64,000 bases of DNA from UBA4416 sp943362175 (GCA_943362175.1 CALRIU020000025.1:1-64000); one strand, 5' to 3'. Counted from the stretch's first letter, positions 26,762 through 35,920 are shown. Made by a program: numbers and translations. Notes: generated from the letters alone by a model not told the origin.

Positions 26762-28648
26762 TTAATCTTTATCGAGCGTTTCAAACACAGAATTATTGCT
26801 GAGAAACTCCGGAACGATGTCTTTCATTTTGGAAACGATGCGGTCGTTGTCCTGCGTTTTGAATAGCTGGATGAGCTCCGTGATAAACTGCTGCACTTCC
26901 TTGAATTCATACTCGCGCACCTTTCCTACCAGGATCTGGCGGTGGTGCGTGGGCAGGGCATTTTCCGAGCTTGACAATAACTCCTCGTATAATTTTTCTC
27001 CCGGCCGCAGGCCCGTGTAGGTGATTTTGATATCCGTATCTTCTTTCAATCCCGAAAGGCGGATCATCTTCCTGGCGAGGTCCACGATCTTCACCGATTT
27101 CCCCATGTCGAATAAAAAGATCTCGCCGCCGCTGCCCATGCTTCCGGCTTCCAGCACCAGCTGGCAGGATTCGGGGATGGTCATGAAGAAGCGGGTGATC
27201 TCCGGGTGCGTGATCGTTACCGGTCCACCCTGCTCGATCTGTTTTTTAAAGCGCGGGATCACCGAGCCATTCGAGCCGAGTACATTGCCGAAACGCGTCG
27301 TGATAAATTTGGTAGCCGAATGTTTTCCGAGGCTCTGAATATAAATTTCCGCAATCCGCTTCGAGGCTCCCATCACATTGGTTGGGTTCACGGCTTTGTC
27401 GGTGGAGATCATCACAAACTTCCCGACATGGAATTCCACGGCAAGGTCAGCCACAATGCGGGTCCCGAGAATATTGGTATAAATAGACTCCGAAGGATTA
27501 TTTTCCATCATGGGCACATGCTTATAGGCCGCGGCATGAAACACCAGATCGGGCTTAAAAGTGTTGAATACATTCCGCATCCTTTCCGTATTGCGGATGT
27601 CGGCAATCACGACTTCATACCTGCAGGAAATGGCTTTCTCGCTGAACTCGAGGTCGAGCTCATGCAAAGGGCTTTCCGCCTGGTCGAGCAGGATCAGCAG
27701 CGACGGATTGAATTTGGCGCACTGCCTTGCCAGCTCACTGCCGATGGAACCGGCAGCGCCTGTAATCAAAATGGTTTTATGATTAAGCTCTTCGTTGATG
27801 AGCTTGTTATCGAGCTTGATCGGGTCGCGCTCCAGCAACTCCTCGATGTTAATGCTTTTGATCTGGTTGAAGCTCAGCTCCCCGTTGATCCATTTGGCCA
27901 CAGGAGGAACGTTCAACACTTTGACCCCATACTGCAAACAGTCGTCGATGATCTCGTTCTTTTTGGAAGGCGTGAGGTTCTGGATGCTGATGATCACCGA
28001 ATCCACATGGTTTTCACTGATAAGATCGCCGAGCTTAGACACAGGATACACAAAAACGCCTTCGAGGCTGCGTCCTTTTTTCTTTTCGTCATCATCAATA
28101 AAGCCAACCACCTTGTACCGGATAGCAGCATCACGGTCGAGCGTACGCTTGGTGATAATGCCCGATTCTCCGGCACCGTAGATGATCACCTGGATCTTTT
28201 CCTTTTCGGGATTTTTATTTTCGAAATAAACGGCTTTTACGGCCAGCCTTGAGCTGATCATCAGGAACAAGGTCACCAGAGCGTCGATGACAATGATGGC
28301 GGTAGGGATCACAAAATAGCCCAGGGAATAAAGGGTGATCATATTCACCAGGAAGATGACAAAGCTGCCGGAAACCACGACCTTGAAGATACGCATGGCA
28401 TCGCTCGACCCGGTGTAACGCACCACGCCTTTGTAGGTTTTGGAAATAATAAACGAAACGAGGCGTACCACCACCACCAGTACGTAATCGTAAGGAAGGT
28501 TCTTCAGGTCTTCGGGGGGAATGGATTTGAAATTGAAGCGTAGAAAGAAGGCCAGGGTCAGCGAGAAGATACAGACAATCAAATCAATGATAAGAATTGA
28601 CCATCTGGGCAAATTGTATTTCCAGAAAAATGCCAGGAGCCTGTACAT
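26762..28648 (-). CDS. Membrane-bound UDP-sugar 4,6-dehydratase (WbpM/FlaA1/CapD family)
   Basis: 628 aa. Four N-terminal transmembrane segments (about residues 12-125) are followed by a first Rossmann domain (IYGAGESGIITKRT, about 150-270). The catalytic SDR domain has the nucleotide motif ITGAAGSIGSELARQ near residue 295 and the active-site segment STDKAVNPTNVMGASKR, where Ser-x-Asp-Lys replaces the usual Tyr-x-x-x-Lys, as in WbpM. It probably converts UDP-GlcNAc to the 4-keto-6-deoxy sugar, an early step for bacillosamine, QuiNAc or FucNAc in surface glycans. It lies upstream of the phosphatase and glycosyltransferase genes on the same strand. Confidence 0.92.
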   Translation of the reverse strand: MYRLLAFFWKYNLPRWSILIIDLIVCIFSLTLAFFLRFNFKSIPPEDLKNLPYDYVLVVVVRLVSFIISKTYKGVVRYTGSSDAMRIFKVVVSGSFVIFLVNMITLYSLGYFVIPTAIIVIDALVTLFLMISSRLAVKAVYFENKNPEKEKIQVIIYGAGESGIITKRTLDRDAAIRYKVVGFIDDDEKKKGRSLEGVFVYPVSKLGDLISENHVDSVIISIQNLTPSKKNEIIDDCLQYGVKVLNVPPVAKWINGELSFNQIKSINIEELLERDPIKLDNKLINEELNHKTILITGAAGSIGSELARQCAKFNPSLLILLDQAESPLHELDLEFSEKAISCRYEVVIADIRNTERMRNVFNTFKPDLVFHAAAYKHVPMMENNPSESIYTNILGTRIVADLAVEFHVGKFVMISTDKAVNPTNVMGASKRIAEIYIQSLGKHSATKFITTRFGNVLGSNGSVIPRFKKQIEQGGPVTITHPEITRFFMTIPESCQLVLEAGSMGSGGEIFLFDMGKSVKIVDLARKMIRLSGLKEDTDIKITYTGLRPGEKLYEELLSSSENALPTHHRQILVGKVREYEFKEVQQFITELIQLFKTQDNDRIVSKMKDIVPEFLSNNSVFETLDKD

Positions 28649-28853
28649 ACGCGTAAAAGTACAGTTTTAATAAGAATGTAGCAAGCCAAAAAAGGGATTA
28701 AACCATTCCTTTGGCTGGATATAAGAGCAAGCCCTCAACGATTGTATGATCCGTTCTTTTGGGCGGCCATCGGGGCTTACTTCTCGCAGTACTTCGAGGG
28801 GCTCAACAACCTTGCATTCACTTGTCATGAAGTTAAACGCTCAACCCTGAGCA

Positions 28854-28944
28854 AAGCCCGCGTGAAGGATTGTAGTGAAAATCCTCCGCCGCTTCTTTTG
28901 CGGAGATTGGAACGGAAAGCCTGGCCCGCAGGGCACGCCCAAAA
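28854..28944 (+). repeat. Structured intergenic repeat, copy 3
   Basis: It contains CGCGTGAAGGATTGTAGTGA, then AAAATCC, a hairpin formed by CCGCCGC and GCGG around TTCTTTT, GGAGATTGGAACGGAAAGCC, and a 3' hairpin ending GGGCACGCCCAAAA. It is almost the mirror image of copy 1 at 3886-3965. It fills part of the gap 28649-29051; the rest of that gap shows no gene or other feature apart from a promoter-like TAAATTTA at 29036-29043. Confidence 0.65.
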
Positions 28945-29051
28945 CTTCCAACAACCGTTACCTTCAAGAGACAGGAAGTATCCTCTGAAGCGACAGGATT
29001 ATCTTCCGGTATATTCCGGATACATCTAAAATGTGTAAATTTAGTCTTCGC

Positions 29052-29714
29052 ATGGAACATGGTCCTGAAGATATCCTGACAGAAGAGCTTTACCGCGTGT
29101 TTAGCCGCTACCCCTTTCCGGCCGGTATGGAGGGCTGTCCCTGCTGCGTATCTGATGAACATCTCCGGCTGCTCCGCTCAAAGCCTTTGCGGCAGCTGGG
29201 CGACCATGAGCTTTCGCGCTATGCTTTCAAGGCCATGACCACCTGGGGGACAACGGAAAATTTTAAATACTACCTGCCCCGTTTGTTTGAGCTTTATATG
29301 TGGGGAAGAGACAGTTTCGATGCCCGCCTTCTTATGGATAAACTCAGCTATGGCGGATGGCGGAATTGGCCTTCGGAGGAGCAGGAAACCATCGTGGCCT
29401 ATGTGCTGAACTGGTGGAAGGGATTTGCCAACACGTTTTCATTTGACCTCGATACCATAAACCGGCTCTATGGATTGCTAGGTGATACGGAAGTTTTACT
29501 GAAACCATTAAGCCTTGAGATACATCATGAAAACTTCCGGAACTTCATTGACTTCACTTATGAAAATTACCACGAGCGTGATTGCTGGATGCTGAGAGAC
29601 TGGATCGACTCCAAACAGGAGATGATGGAAGAGGCATTTTTCTATTTCGAGAAAAGTGATCCTGTCTTTGCCCGGAAAATTTCAGATACATTGTATATCC
29701 TTGAGCACTCCTGA
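29052..29714 (+). CDS. Conserved protein of unknown function with an N-terminal CPCC motif
   Basis: 220 aa from the ATG at 29052 (MEHGPEDILTEELYRVF); the frame begins 7 codons earlier at 29031. It is a soluble, mostly helical protein. The N-terminal motif MEGCPCCVSDEH looks like a metal or thiol site, but the other two ligands of a zinc ribbon are not obvious. The segment YAFKAMTTWGTTENFKYYLP is strongly patterned and recalls uncharacterised proteins also found in actinobacteria (from memory, not searched). There is no signal peptide or membrane segment. The gene stands alone between the dehydratase and a convergent helix-hairpin-helix gene. I assign no function. Confidence 0.75.
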   Translation: MEHGPEDILTEELYRVFSRYPFPAGMEGCPCCVSDEHLRLLRSKPLRQLGDHELSRYAFKAMTTWGTTENFKYYLPRLFELYMWGRDSFDARLLMDKLSYGGWRNWPSEEQETIVAYVLNWWKGFANTFSFDLDTINRLYGLLGDTEVLLKPLSLEIHHENFRNFIDFTYENYHERDCWMLRDWIDSKQEMMEEAFFYFEKSDPVFARKISDTLYILEHS

Positions 29715-29808
29715 AATGGCCCGCAGATGGCGTCGAATAGAGCAACGTTGAGCTTGAGAGTGCCTGTACCGGACTATCACGACGCGCCGTGAGGGGACAA
29801 GTTGTGGT

Positions 29809-29867
29809 AAAAAAAAACGCTGCTGACACGGATCAAGCAGATCATAGGCTATGATCCGTACAGCGTT
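29809..29867 (-). terminator. Long terminator hairpin of the helix-hairpin-helix gene
   Basis: The nested arms AACGCTG and CAGCGTT, and ACGGATCA and TGATCCGT, form a long stem. A nine-base A tract on the plus-strand left side becomes a U tract on the minus-strand transcript. It lies 47 bases past the stop of the minus-strand gene 29914-30834. Confidence 0.8.
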
Positions 29868-29913
29868 ATTTTCGGTAGCGGCTCTTTACTTATATGCCTT
29901 ATGGTTCAAAAAA

Positions 29914-30834
29914 TTAATACTGCAGATAGGGCAGAATCAAGGCCTGCTTCTCTGCGGGTATCATCCCAGGTCCCAACAAATCCGCCTCCGTTAATTTGCC
30001 ATGCTTGCTCCTGTAATTGATGATGGCCTGCGCCATTTGAAAATTGAAATAGGGATGTTTTCTGAGGGAATTCAGGTCGATCGCATTGATGGGAATCCTG
30101 ACGATCCTGCTTTGGTCGATGATGATCTGTGCCGCCAAAGCCGCATAGGTGCTGTCGCTCATGCCGTACACTTCCTTCAATTGCTCTACCGAATGAAAGC
30201 CTCCGAGGAGCATGCGGTACTTAAGGATACGCTTCGTAAAGCCCGGGCCGATGCCTTTCAGGTAAACGATCGCCAGGCTATCTGCCGAATTGAGCTCCAG
30301 CAGGCTTTTGGGAAAGGCTCTTTTCGGATAGCTTTGTTTCGGGTATACGGTATCGCGGCGAAATGTGCTTTGGCGATCCGGGATCAGGATATAGGATTCG
30401 AGCGCGGCATAGAGCTTCGGCGACATGCCGTACAGTTTTTTCAGGTCCTGCGCTTTGTAGAATTTCCCGCCCTTGTTGCGGAAGTTGATCAGCGTAGCGC
30501 TCAGCTTGTCCGGGAAACCCAGTGCCTTTGCCTCTTCCGCAGACAGGGTATTGGGATTGAATACAAAACGCTCCGGCTGTTTATGTTCCGGGGCTTCGGA
30601 TGTTTCAGGGTTGGAGTGCTGTACAACCGCATCGTGTTTCTCAATGCCAACAGATATGTCCGGTTCAAGGGTTGTGCTTTTTACCGTCTGTTGTCCATCC
30701 AGTAACCAGGGAAGCATGAGCCTGAGCAGGATCACCAGGCCCAGAATGACACAAAGCAGGAATATGCCGTTGCGCTCCTGTTTGTTGAAATAAAAAAAGC
30801 CTGCCAGCCAGTTCCTAAACCTGGTGATGAGCAT
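29914..30834 (-). CDS. Membrane-anchored helix-hairpin-helix protein (ComEA-like)
   Basis: 306 aa from the Met at 30834 (MLITRFRNWLAGFF); the frame extends 12 codons upstream to 30870. It has one transmembrane segment (about residues 25-45), a linker, then repeated helix-hairpin-helix modules: ALGFPDKLSATLINFRNKGG, LNSADSLAIVYLKGIGPGFT and DLNSLRKHPYFNFQMAQAI, each followed by G-K-F/L-type turns. Such modules bind DNA non-specifically; ComEA homologues take part in DNA uptake, but this multi-HhH, N-terminally anchored Bacteroidota type is not characterised. The start overlaps the end of the permease gene by 20 bases, suggesting co-translation. Confidence 0.85.
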   Translation of the reverse strand: MLITRFRNWLAGFFYFNKQERNGIFLLCVILGLVILLRLMLPWLLDGQQTVKSTTLEPDISVGIEKHDAVVQHSNPETSEAPEHKQPERFVFNPNTLSAEEAKALGFPDKLSATLINFRNKGGKFYKAQDLKKLYGMSPKLYAALESYILIPDRQSTFRRDTVYPKQSYPKRAFPKSLLELNSADSLAIVYLKGIGPGFTKRILKYRMLLGGFHSVEQLKEVYGMSDSTYAALAAQIIIDQSRIVRIPINAIDLNSLRKHPYFNFQMAQAIINYRSKHGKLTEADLLGPGMIPAEKQALILPYLQY

Positions 30835-32263
30835 GATTGTTTCGTTTAAATAAAAAATAAACCGGAACACCTAATGCAATGATGAGCAGGCCCATGCCTG
30901 TGTTGAACGTTTTATAAACGAGCAGGTCGATACAGATGAGGCCTGTGATGAGGATGTATAAAGCCGGGATGACAGGATAGCCAAAGGCTTTGTAGGGCCG
31001 CTCGGCATCGGGCATTTTTTTGCGCAGCACAAATAAGCCAACGATGGTCACGATGTAAAAGATCAGCGAAGAGAAGGTGCAATAATCCAGCAAGTCGCCG
31101 TAAGAGCCGCTTAAGCATAAGACAGATGCCCAGATGGCCTGAAAAACCAGGGCATTGGAGGGTACCTGGAATTTGTTGAGCTTCGCCGCGCTTTTAAAGA
31201 ACAGGCCGTCTTTGGCCATCGACTGGAATAAGCGCGATCCCGACAGGATCAGGCCATTGTTGCAGCCAAAGGTGGATACCATGATCAGCGCCGCCATCAT
31301 GTATTTGGCCACATCGCCGAAGATGGTAGATAAAGCCGCCGCTCCTACCCTGTCTTTCTGAGCAAACATAATCCCCTGCTGCATCACATCATCCGTACCC
31401 GGCGTTCCTTCCAAAGGCAGTAAACATAAATAGGCCACATTCGCCAGCACATAAATCACCGTCACGATACACACACCGAAGAATAAACCCAAAGGAATAT
31501 TTTTCTTAGGGTTCTCCACCTCACCGGCAATGAAGGTCACATTGTTCCAGGCATCGCTGCTGAACAAGGACCCGATCATCGCCACACCCAATGCTGTGGC
31601 AATAGACATGCCCGATAAAGAAGCAAAACCTCCGTATTCCATATTATCAGGTACAGAATATTTAGCATCCCAGGCATTGGTCATATTATCGGAGAAGACG
31701 TTGCTCTGGAAACCATAATAGACGCCTACTATAATGAGTGTAAACAAAGCAATGAGCTTGGCCGATGTAAAGATGCGCTGAATGGCTTTCCCGTTCTCGA
31801 TGCCGCGGCTGTTGATGAAGGTGAGCAAAGCGATGATGAAGATGGCGAGCAGTTGCGCGCTGGTAATTTTTAATGGCCCCAGGGGCAACACCACATTCCC
31901 CTCTTCAAAAAAAGGGATGAACACGCCGGTGAATTTGGCGAAAGCCACGGCCACAGCAGCAATCACCCCGGTTTGAATGACGAGGAAAACCGTCCAGCCA
32001 TACACAAAAGCGGTGAGATCACCGAAAGCTTTTTTGAGGTACACAAACTGTCCTCCGGCCTGCGGCATCATGCCTGCCAGCTCGCCATAGCTGAGCGCTG
32101 CAAATAAGGTAATGACTCCCGACAGGATCCAGGCCACCAGGAGCCAGCCTGCAGAGCCCAGGGAACGGGCCATGTCGGAGCTCACGATAAAGATCCCCGA
32201 ACCAATCATGGAACCAGCCACCAGGAGCGTGGTATCTAAAAGGTTGAGGGATCTTTTCATCAT
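30815..32263 (-). CDS. APC-family amino acid permease
   Basis: 482 aa with 12 predicted transmembrane helices. The first helix carries the substrate-binding GSMIGSGIF motif, and AALSYGELAGMMPQAGGQFV follows in helix 2, as in the amino acid-polyamine-organocation superfamily (LAT/YfnA-like branch). It is expected to import or exchange amino acids at the inner membrane. A second APC permease gene lies directly upstream on the same strand, and the helix-hairpin-helix gene overlaps its 3' end. The specific substrate is not readable from sequence. Confidence 0.92.
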   Translation of the reverse strand: MMKRSLNLLDTTLLVAGSMIGSGIFIVSSDMARSLGSAGWLLVAWILSGVITLFAALSYGELAGMMPQAGGQFVYLKKAFGDLTAFVYGWTVFLVIQTGVIAAVAVAFAKFTGVFIPFFEEGNVVLPLGPLKITSAQLLAIFIIALLTFINSRGIENGKAIQRIFTSAKLIALFTLIIVGVYYGFQSNVFSDNMTNAWDAKYSVPDNMEYGGFASLSGMSIATALGVAMIGSLFSSDAWNNVTFIAGEVENPKKNIPLGLFFGVCIVTVIYVLANVAYLCLLPLEGTPGTDDVMQQGIMFAQKDRVGAAALSTIFGDVAKYMMAALIMVSTFGCNNGLILSGSRLFQSMAKDGLFFKSAAKLNKFQVPSNALVFQAIWASVLCLSGSYGDLLDYCTFSSLIFYIVTIVGLFVLRKKMPDAERPYKAFGYPVIPALYILITGLICIDLLVYKTFNTGMGLLIIALGVPVYFLFKRNNHAHHQV

Positions 32264-32385
32264 ACGTTTTTTATTTAAGGGACATCTACAAGCCTGTGAA
32301 GAATACCTTTATGAAATCCTTTGATTAGCCGCAGAAATCTCCGTCAACCAAAGATTGATGAGGCTTTCTAAAATCAGTCAAAGAA

Positions 32386-33867
32386 CTATTGCAGTTCCTT
32401 TTTCTCTAAATTGGAATTACGCTTGCTGTACAGGAAGTACACCAGGATGCCTAATGTTCCCCAGATGATGAACGCGATCCAGGTATCTTTGCGGACAAAG
32501 CACATCAGGAAAATATTGAAAGCCACGCCTAAGGTCCCCACGACATATACAGCCGGTGTGCGGTACGGTCTTTCCAGCTCCGGTTTTTTGTAACGGAGAA
32601 TCATCACCGCTACGCATACCATGGCAAAAGCCAGCAAGGTGCCCATACTGCACATTTCGCTCACCTTATCAATCGGGGTTAAAGCAGCTACAACAGAAAC
32701 CACCAGGCCTACCAGGACAGTACTTTTGTAAGGCGTTTTAAATTTGGCATGCAGGGTTCCGAACAGGCCTTTTGGCAGGAGTCCGTCTTTGGCCATACCC
32801 AGGAAGATCCTCGTTTGCCCGAGCATCATCACCAGCATCACGGAAGTGAGACCAGCCGTAGCGGCCAGCGTAATAATAAACACCGCCCAGGTAAGACCGA
32901 TTCCGGAGAAGGCCGAAGCAACAGGCGCCGCTTTATCGAGCTGGTCGTATTTTACCATACCGGTTAATACCAGGGATACCAAAATGTATAATACGGTACA
33001 AATAATCAGGGAAGCAATAATGGCAAAAGGCACGTCTTTCTTGGGATTGATCGCCTCGCCGGCCTGTGTGGAAACCGCATCGAAGCCAATGTAGGCAAAG
33101 AACACAATGGTAGCGGCCGTGAGCACCCCTCCGAAACCGAAGTTGAACTTACCGGTGGCAATTCCATCTTTTCCTATTTCAGCTACCGGATCGGGAATAA
33201 ACGGTGTCCAGTTTTCTGTTTTAATATAGAAAGCACCTACAATAATCACAAATAACACCACGGCAATTTTCACGATCACGATCACATTGTTGGTATTAGC
33301 AGCTTCCTTAATACCCTTCACCAAAATATACGTTACCAGCCAGGTAATTAATAAAGCCGGGAGGTTAAAAGCGAAAGACGGTGGATCAAGGCCCAGCTCT
33401 TTACTTTTTTCGATGGCTGTCGTCAGGTCATTGCATAACCAGATCGGCACATCGACCCGGAACAAATGCAGGAGCTTCACAAAATAACCGCTCCAGGCCA
33501 CAGCCACGGTGGTGGCGCCCATCATGTATTCGAGAATTAAATTCCAACCGATGAACCAGGCAAACAGCTCCCCCACCGTTCCGTAGGCGTAAGCGTAAGC
33601 AGACCCTTCCACAGGCAATACGGAAGCAAACTCGGCATAGCATAAAGAGGCAAATAAACAGCCGATGCCGGCAATCACAAAAGAAAGCGCCAGTGCCGGG
33701 CCTGCATAATCGTGAGCCGCAATACCGGTGAGTGTAAAGATTCCTCCTCCAATAATGGCGCCGATTCCAAGCGATGTGAGGCCCCATTTGGTTAACACGC
33801 GTTTCAAATCACTTTTTTTCATATCGGCCTCAAAGGCAGATACAGGCTTTATTCTCCAAACAGACAT
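32386..33867 (-). CDS. APC-family amino acid permease (cationic amino acid transporter-like)
   Basis: 493 aa with 12 or more transmembrane helices. Helix 1 has GIGAIIGGGIFTLTG and helix 2 ASLCYAEFASVLPVEGSAYA, typical of the CAT/YfnA branch. The tail ends in a short positively charged segment. It is more similar in length and motif to CAT-type transporters than its downstream neighbour is, so the two are not recent duplicates. A -7 element TATATTTG on the minus strand (33907-33914) lies 39 bases upstream of the start. Confidence 0.92.
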   Translation of the reverse strand: MSVWRIKPVSAFEADMKKSDLKRVLTKWGLTSLGIGAIIGGGIFTLTGIAAHDYAGPALALSFVIAGIGCLFASLCYAEFASVLPVEGSAYAYAYGTVGELFAWFIGWNLILEYMMGATTVAVAWSGYFVKLLHLFRVDVPIWLCNDLTTAIEKSKELGLDPPSFAFNLPALLITWLVTYILVKGIKEAANTNNVIVIVKIAVVLFVIIVGAFYIKTENWTPFIPDPVAEIGKDGIATGKFNFGFGGVLTAATIVFFAYIGFDAVSTQAGEAINPKKDVPFAIIASLIICTVLYILVSLVLTGMVKYDQLDKAAPVASAFSGIGLTWAVFIITLAATAGLTSVMLVMMLGQTRIFLGMAKDGLLPKGLFGTLHAKFKTPYKSTVLVGLVVSVVAALTPIDKVSEMCSMGTLLAFAMVCVAVMILRYKKPELERPYRTPAVYVVGTLGVAFNIFLMCFVRKDTWIAFIIWGTLGILVYFLYSKRNSNLEKKELQ

Positions 33868-34008
33868 ATAAGATCTTTATTAATTAATGTTAAATGATAG
33901 ATAACCCAAATATATCTTTTTTTTAATAAAAGCTGTTATCCGTTGAAATAAATAATGAGACTGAAATAACTTTAAATACGGTCTGTTATATCAAATTACT
34001 CTTTGATT

Positions 34009-34085
34009 CGGGCGCCTGGCGGGCTATTCCGGGCTCCGCTCCGCTGCGGTTTTTTTAGGGCGAAAGGGCGGCGCCCTAAAAAGAA
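34009..34085 (-). repeat. Structured intergenic repeat, divergent copy
   Basis: Read on the minus strand it contains GCAGCGGAGCGGAGCCCGG, then AATAGCCCGCCAGGCGCCCG, which resembles the 3' part of copies 1 and 3 (AAAGCCCGCCCGGGCGCCC). A long complementary arm pair (TTAGGGCG and CGCCCTAA) precedes it. It lies in the 483-base gap between the permease and the M50 protease genes, which otherwise holds only hairpins and a promoter-like element. Confidence 0.45.
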
Positions 34086-34137
34086 CTAAACCCTTCATCC
34101 CCCTGGCGCAGGCTTGCGTCACACTTCATATCCTACC

Positions 34138-34207
34138 TTGCTCCGCAGGAGCAAAACATCACTGATAAACGTCTGGCTAAAATGCTATTGGCTCCGTTAG
34201 GAGCCAA
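34138..34207. repeat. Pair of small related hairpins (TTGCTCC / GGAGCAA)
   Basis: TTGCTCC-GCA-GGAGCAA (34138-34154) and TTGGCTCC-GTTA-GGAGCCAA (34188-34207) are two hairpins with matching 3' flanks (AAAACAT and AAACAT). They look like two diverged copies of one short element. An open frame runs across them on the minus strand (34133-34378), but it is not convincing as a gene. Confidence 0.6.
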
Positions 34208-34339
34208 ACATTCATACACCTCATTCAAACCCGCGCTAATCCCTTGTTGAAATAATGACATTATCCTTCGCGATCGATTCGACCGGCGGAATCCAATACG
34301 GCTATCGCCTTTCGAAAGCCAGGTCTCATTAAAAAACTG

Positions 34340-34347
34340 TAAATTAG
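34340..34347 (+). promoter_or_regulatory. -7-like element of the M50 protease gene
   Basis: TAAATTAG, one base off TAnnTTTG, lies only 4 bases before the GTG start at 34352. The flanking AAAACTGTAAATT is shared with the promoter region of the HD-domain gene (6431-6441). If used, the mRNA would be leaderless or nearly so. Confidence 0.35.
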
Positions 34348-34351
34348 GGCC

Positions 34352-35311
34352 GTGGAAAATTTTGATACTGAAGAACAACCAGTCCGCCCCGCCATTCTTC
34401 CCAAACCGGTTTTAGTGCAGGACAAACAAAACTGGATCCGTAAATCGCTGATCAGCCTGGTAATTTATGGCTTCCTGTTTTTTGCCATTTTCTCGAAAGA
34501 CCTCATGTACATTGCTGCCGTGCTGGTCGTGTTACTGATCCATGAGTTCGGTCATTTCTTTGCCATGAAGGCCTTCAAATACACCAATGTCAAACTATTT
34601 ATCCTTCCCCTGCTGGGCGCTTATGTAAGCGGAAAGAAACCGGTGGTGTCGCAGTGGCAAATGACCATTATTATCCTTGCCGGCCCTGTACCCGGCATTA
34701 TCATTGGCTTCCTGCTGCTGTTATACAATGCCTCCCATCCTAACGAAAAGCTCCAGATGCTGGGAAATATCTTCCTGTACCTCAATGCGATCAACCTCCT
34801 TCCCTTTATTCCGTTAGACGGCGGACGCCTGCTGGAAACGCTCTTCGTCAACCAGAACCATATCCTTCGCCTCGTGTTCTCCTCCATCTCTATTATCTGC
34901 ACCCTGCTGCTGGCGATCATGTCGCAAAGTATTTTGCTGCTGGTAATTCCCGCTTCGCTGATCTTCGACATGATCATGGAAATAAAGAATCACCGCATCC
35001 GGGAATTTCTGAAGCAGGAGAACATCAACTACATCACCGATTACAACGACCTGCCCGATGCCCATTACTGGACCATCCGCGATGCCATCATCCTGTCTTT
35101 CAGCAAACGCTATGCAGGTGTACAGGCCGGCCTTCACCAATACAGCCCGGTGGAAGGCGGCCTGATCCAGCACGTGATCGCCGTTCTCAAAACTCCTTTC
35201 ATGAAGGATATTTCCGCATTCGGAAAGATCCTGGTGCTCCTGCTGTACCTCATCTTCTTTATTGTTTTACCGGTGACGGCCCTGCTGATCACAAAACTAC
35301 ACGGCGGATAA
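34352..35311 (+). CDS. M50 family site-2-type intramembrane metalloprotease
   Basis: 319 aa with a GTG start. A soluble N-terminal tail (about residues 1-25) precedes several transmembrane segments. The zinc motif is LIHEFGHFFAMK (HExxH, near residue 65), and the third zinc ligand lies in LNLLPFIPLDGGRL-type sequence (visible as AINLLPFIPLDGGRLLE, near residue 150), as in sporulation factor IVFB/site-2 proteases. There is no PDZ domain. The substrate is unknown. The PAP2 phosphatase gene starts immediately after its stop codon with no gap, so the two are translationally coupled. Confidence 0.9.
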   Translation: MENFDTEEQPVRPAILPKPVLVQDKQNWIRKSLISLVIYGFLFFAIFSKDLMYIAAVLVVLLIHEFGHFFAMKAFKYTNVKLFILPLLGAYVSGKKPVVSQWQMTIIILAGPVPGIIIGFLLLLYNASHPNEKLQMLGNIFLYLNAINLLPFIPLDGGRLLETLFVNQNHILRLVFSSISIICTLLLAIMSQSILLLVIPASLIFDMIMEIKNHRIREFLKQENINYITDYNDLPDAHYWTIRDAIILSFSKRYAGVQAGLHQYSPVEGGLIQHVIAVLKTPFMKDISAFGKILVLLLYLIFFIVLPVTALLITKLHGG

Positions 35312-35920
35312 TTGAAAGGATTCATCAGCTTTTTATTCGCCTGGATGATGTTCTGTGCCGGCGCACAGAATGCCGATATCGATCTCCTTACCGACATCAA
35401 TGCCCGCCACTATCCGCAATGGGATAAAGGCATGGATTATACCTCCGCCTCGGTATATCCCGCGTTGGCCGTCGTTCCGGGCACGATGCTCATCACCGGC
35501 CTCGCTACCAGAAACAAAGACCTGCAACGCAGCGCGGTGAAAACCTGTATCGGCCTCGGCCTGAATACACTGCTGACGACAGGCTTAAAATATGGCGTCA
35601 ACCGGCCGAGGCCTTATGAAAGCTACCCGGACCTCGTCATCAGGCGTACTTCCACAGGCCCCTATTCCTTTCCATCGGGGCATACCTCCTATGCATTTTC
35701 ATTGGCCACCTCCGCCACACTCGCCACCAAAAAATGGTACGTGGCGGTTCCCTGCTATATGTATGCCGGTACGGTTGGCTACTCACGCATGCGCCTGGGT
35801 GTACATTACCCGAGCGATGTGCTCACCGGCGCCCTGATCGGCATCGGCTCTTCATGGCTCGTATGGAAACTGGACAAATGGATAAACCGGCCGAAACCTG
35901 TGGTGGACAGGCCTGAATAG
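35312..35920 (+). CDS. PAP2-family membrane-associated phosphatase (TTG start)
   Basis: 202 aa. The start is TTG, directly abutting the TAA stop of the M50 gene. It is supported by a normal signal peptide (MKGFISFLFAWMMFCAGAQN) that would be lost from later starts. The three PAP2 motifs are present: KYGVNRPRP (about residues 93-101), PSGHTSYAF (about 118-126) and SRMRLGVHYPSD (about 152-163). The family removes phosphate from lipid phosphates such as phosphatidic acid or undecaprenyl pyrophosphate. This is a short periplasmic form with few membrane segments. Confidence 0.9.
   Translation: MKGFISFLFAWMMFCAGAQNADIDLLTDINARHYPQWDKGMDYTSASVYPALAVVPGTMLITGLATRNKDLQRSAVKTCIGLGLNTLLTTGLKYGVNRPRPYESYPDLVIRRTSTGPYSFPSGHTSYAFSLATSATLATKKWYVAVPCYMYAGTVGYSRMRLGVHYPSDVLTGALIGIGSSWLVWKLDKWINRPKPVVDRPE

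Noticed and set aside
27206..28252. Open frame of 348 aa on the plus strand
   Set aside because: It is fully antisense to the UDP-sugar dehydratase gene, which has clear motifs and normal length. The long frame follows from codon bias.
28651..28664. Near-match to the CGTA dyad (GCGTA-AAAG-TACAG)
   Set aside because: One arm is off consensus, and the site lies only two bases upstream of the dehydratase start codon, unlike the other sites 94-150 bases upstream.
28742..29162. Two overlapping small open frames in the gap before the CPCC gene
   Set aside because: They translate the structured intergenic repeat (copy 3) on either strand and have no domain character.
34133..34378. Small minus-strand open frame upstream of the M50 gene
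   Set aside because: It is made of the translated hairpin repeats and overlaps the M50 start. No protein-like pattern.
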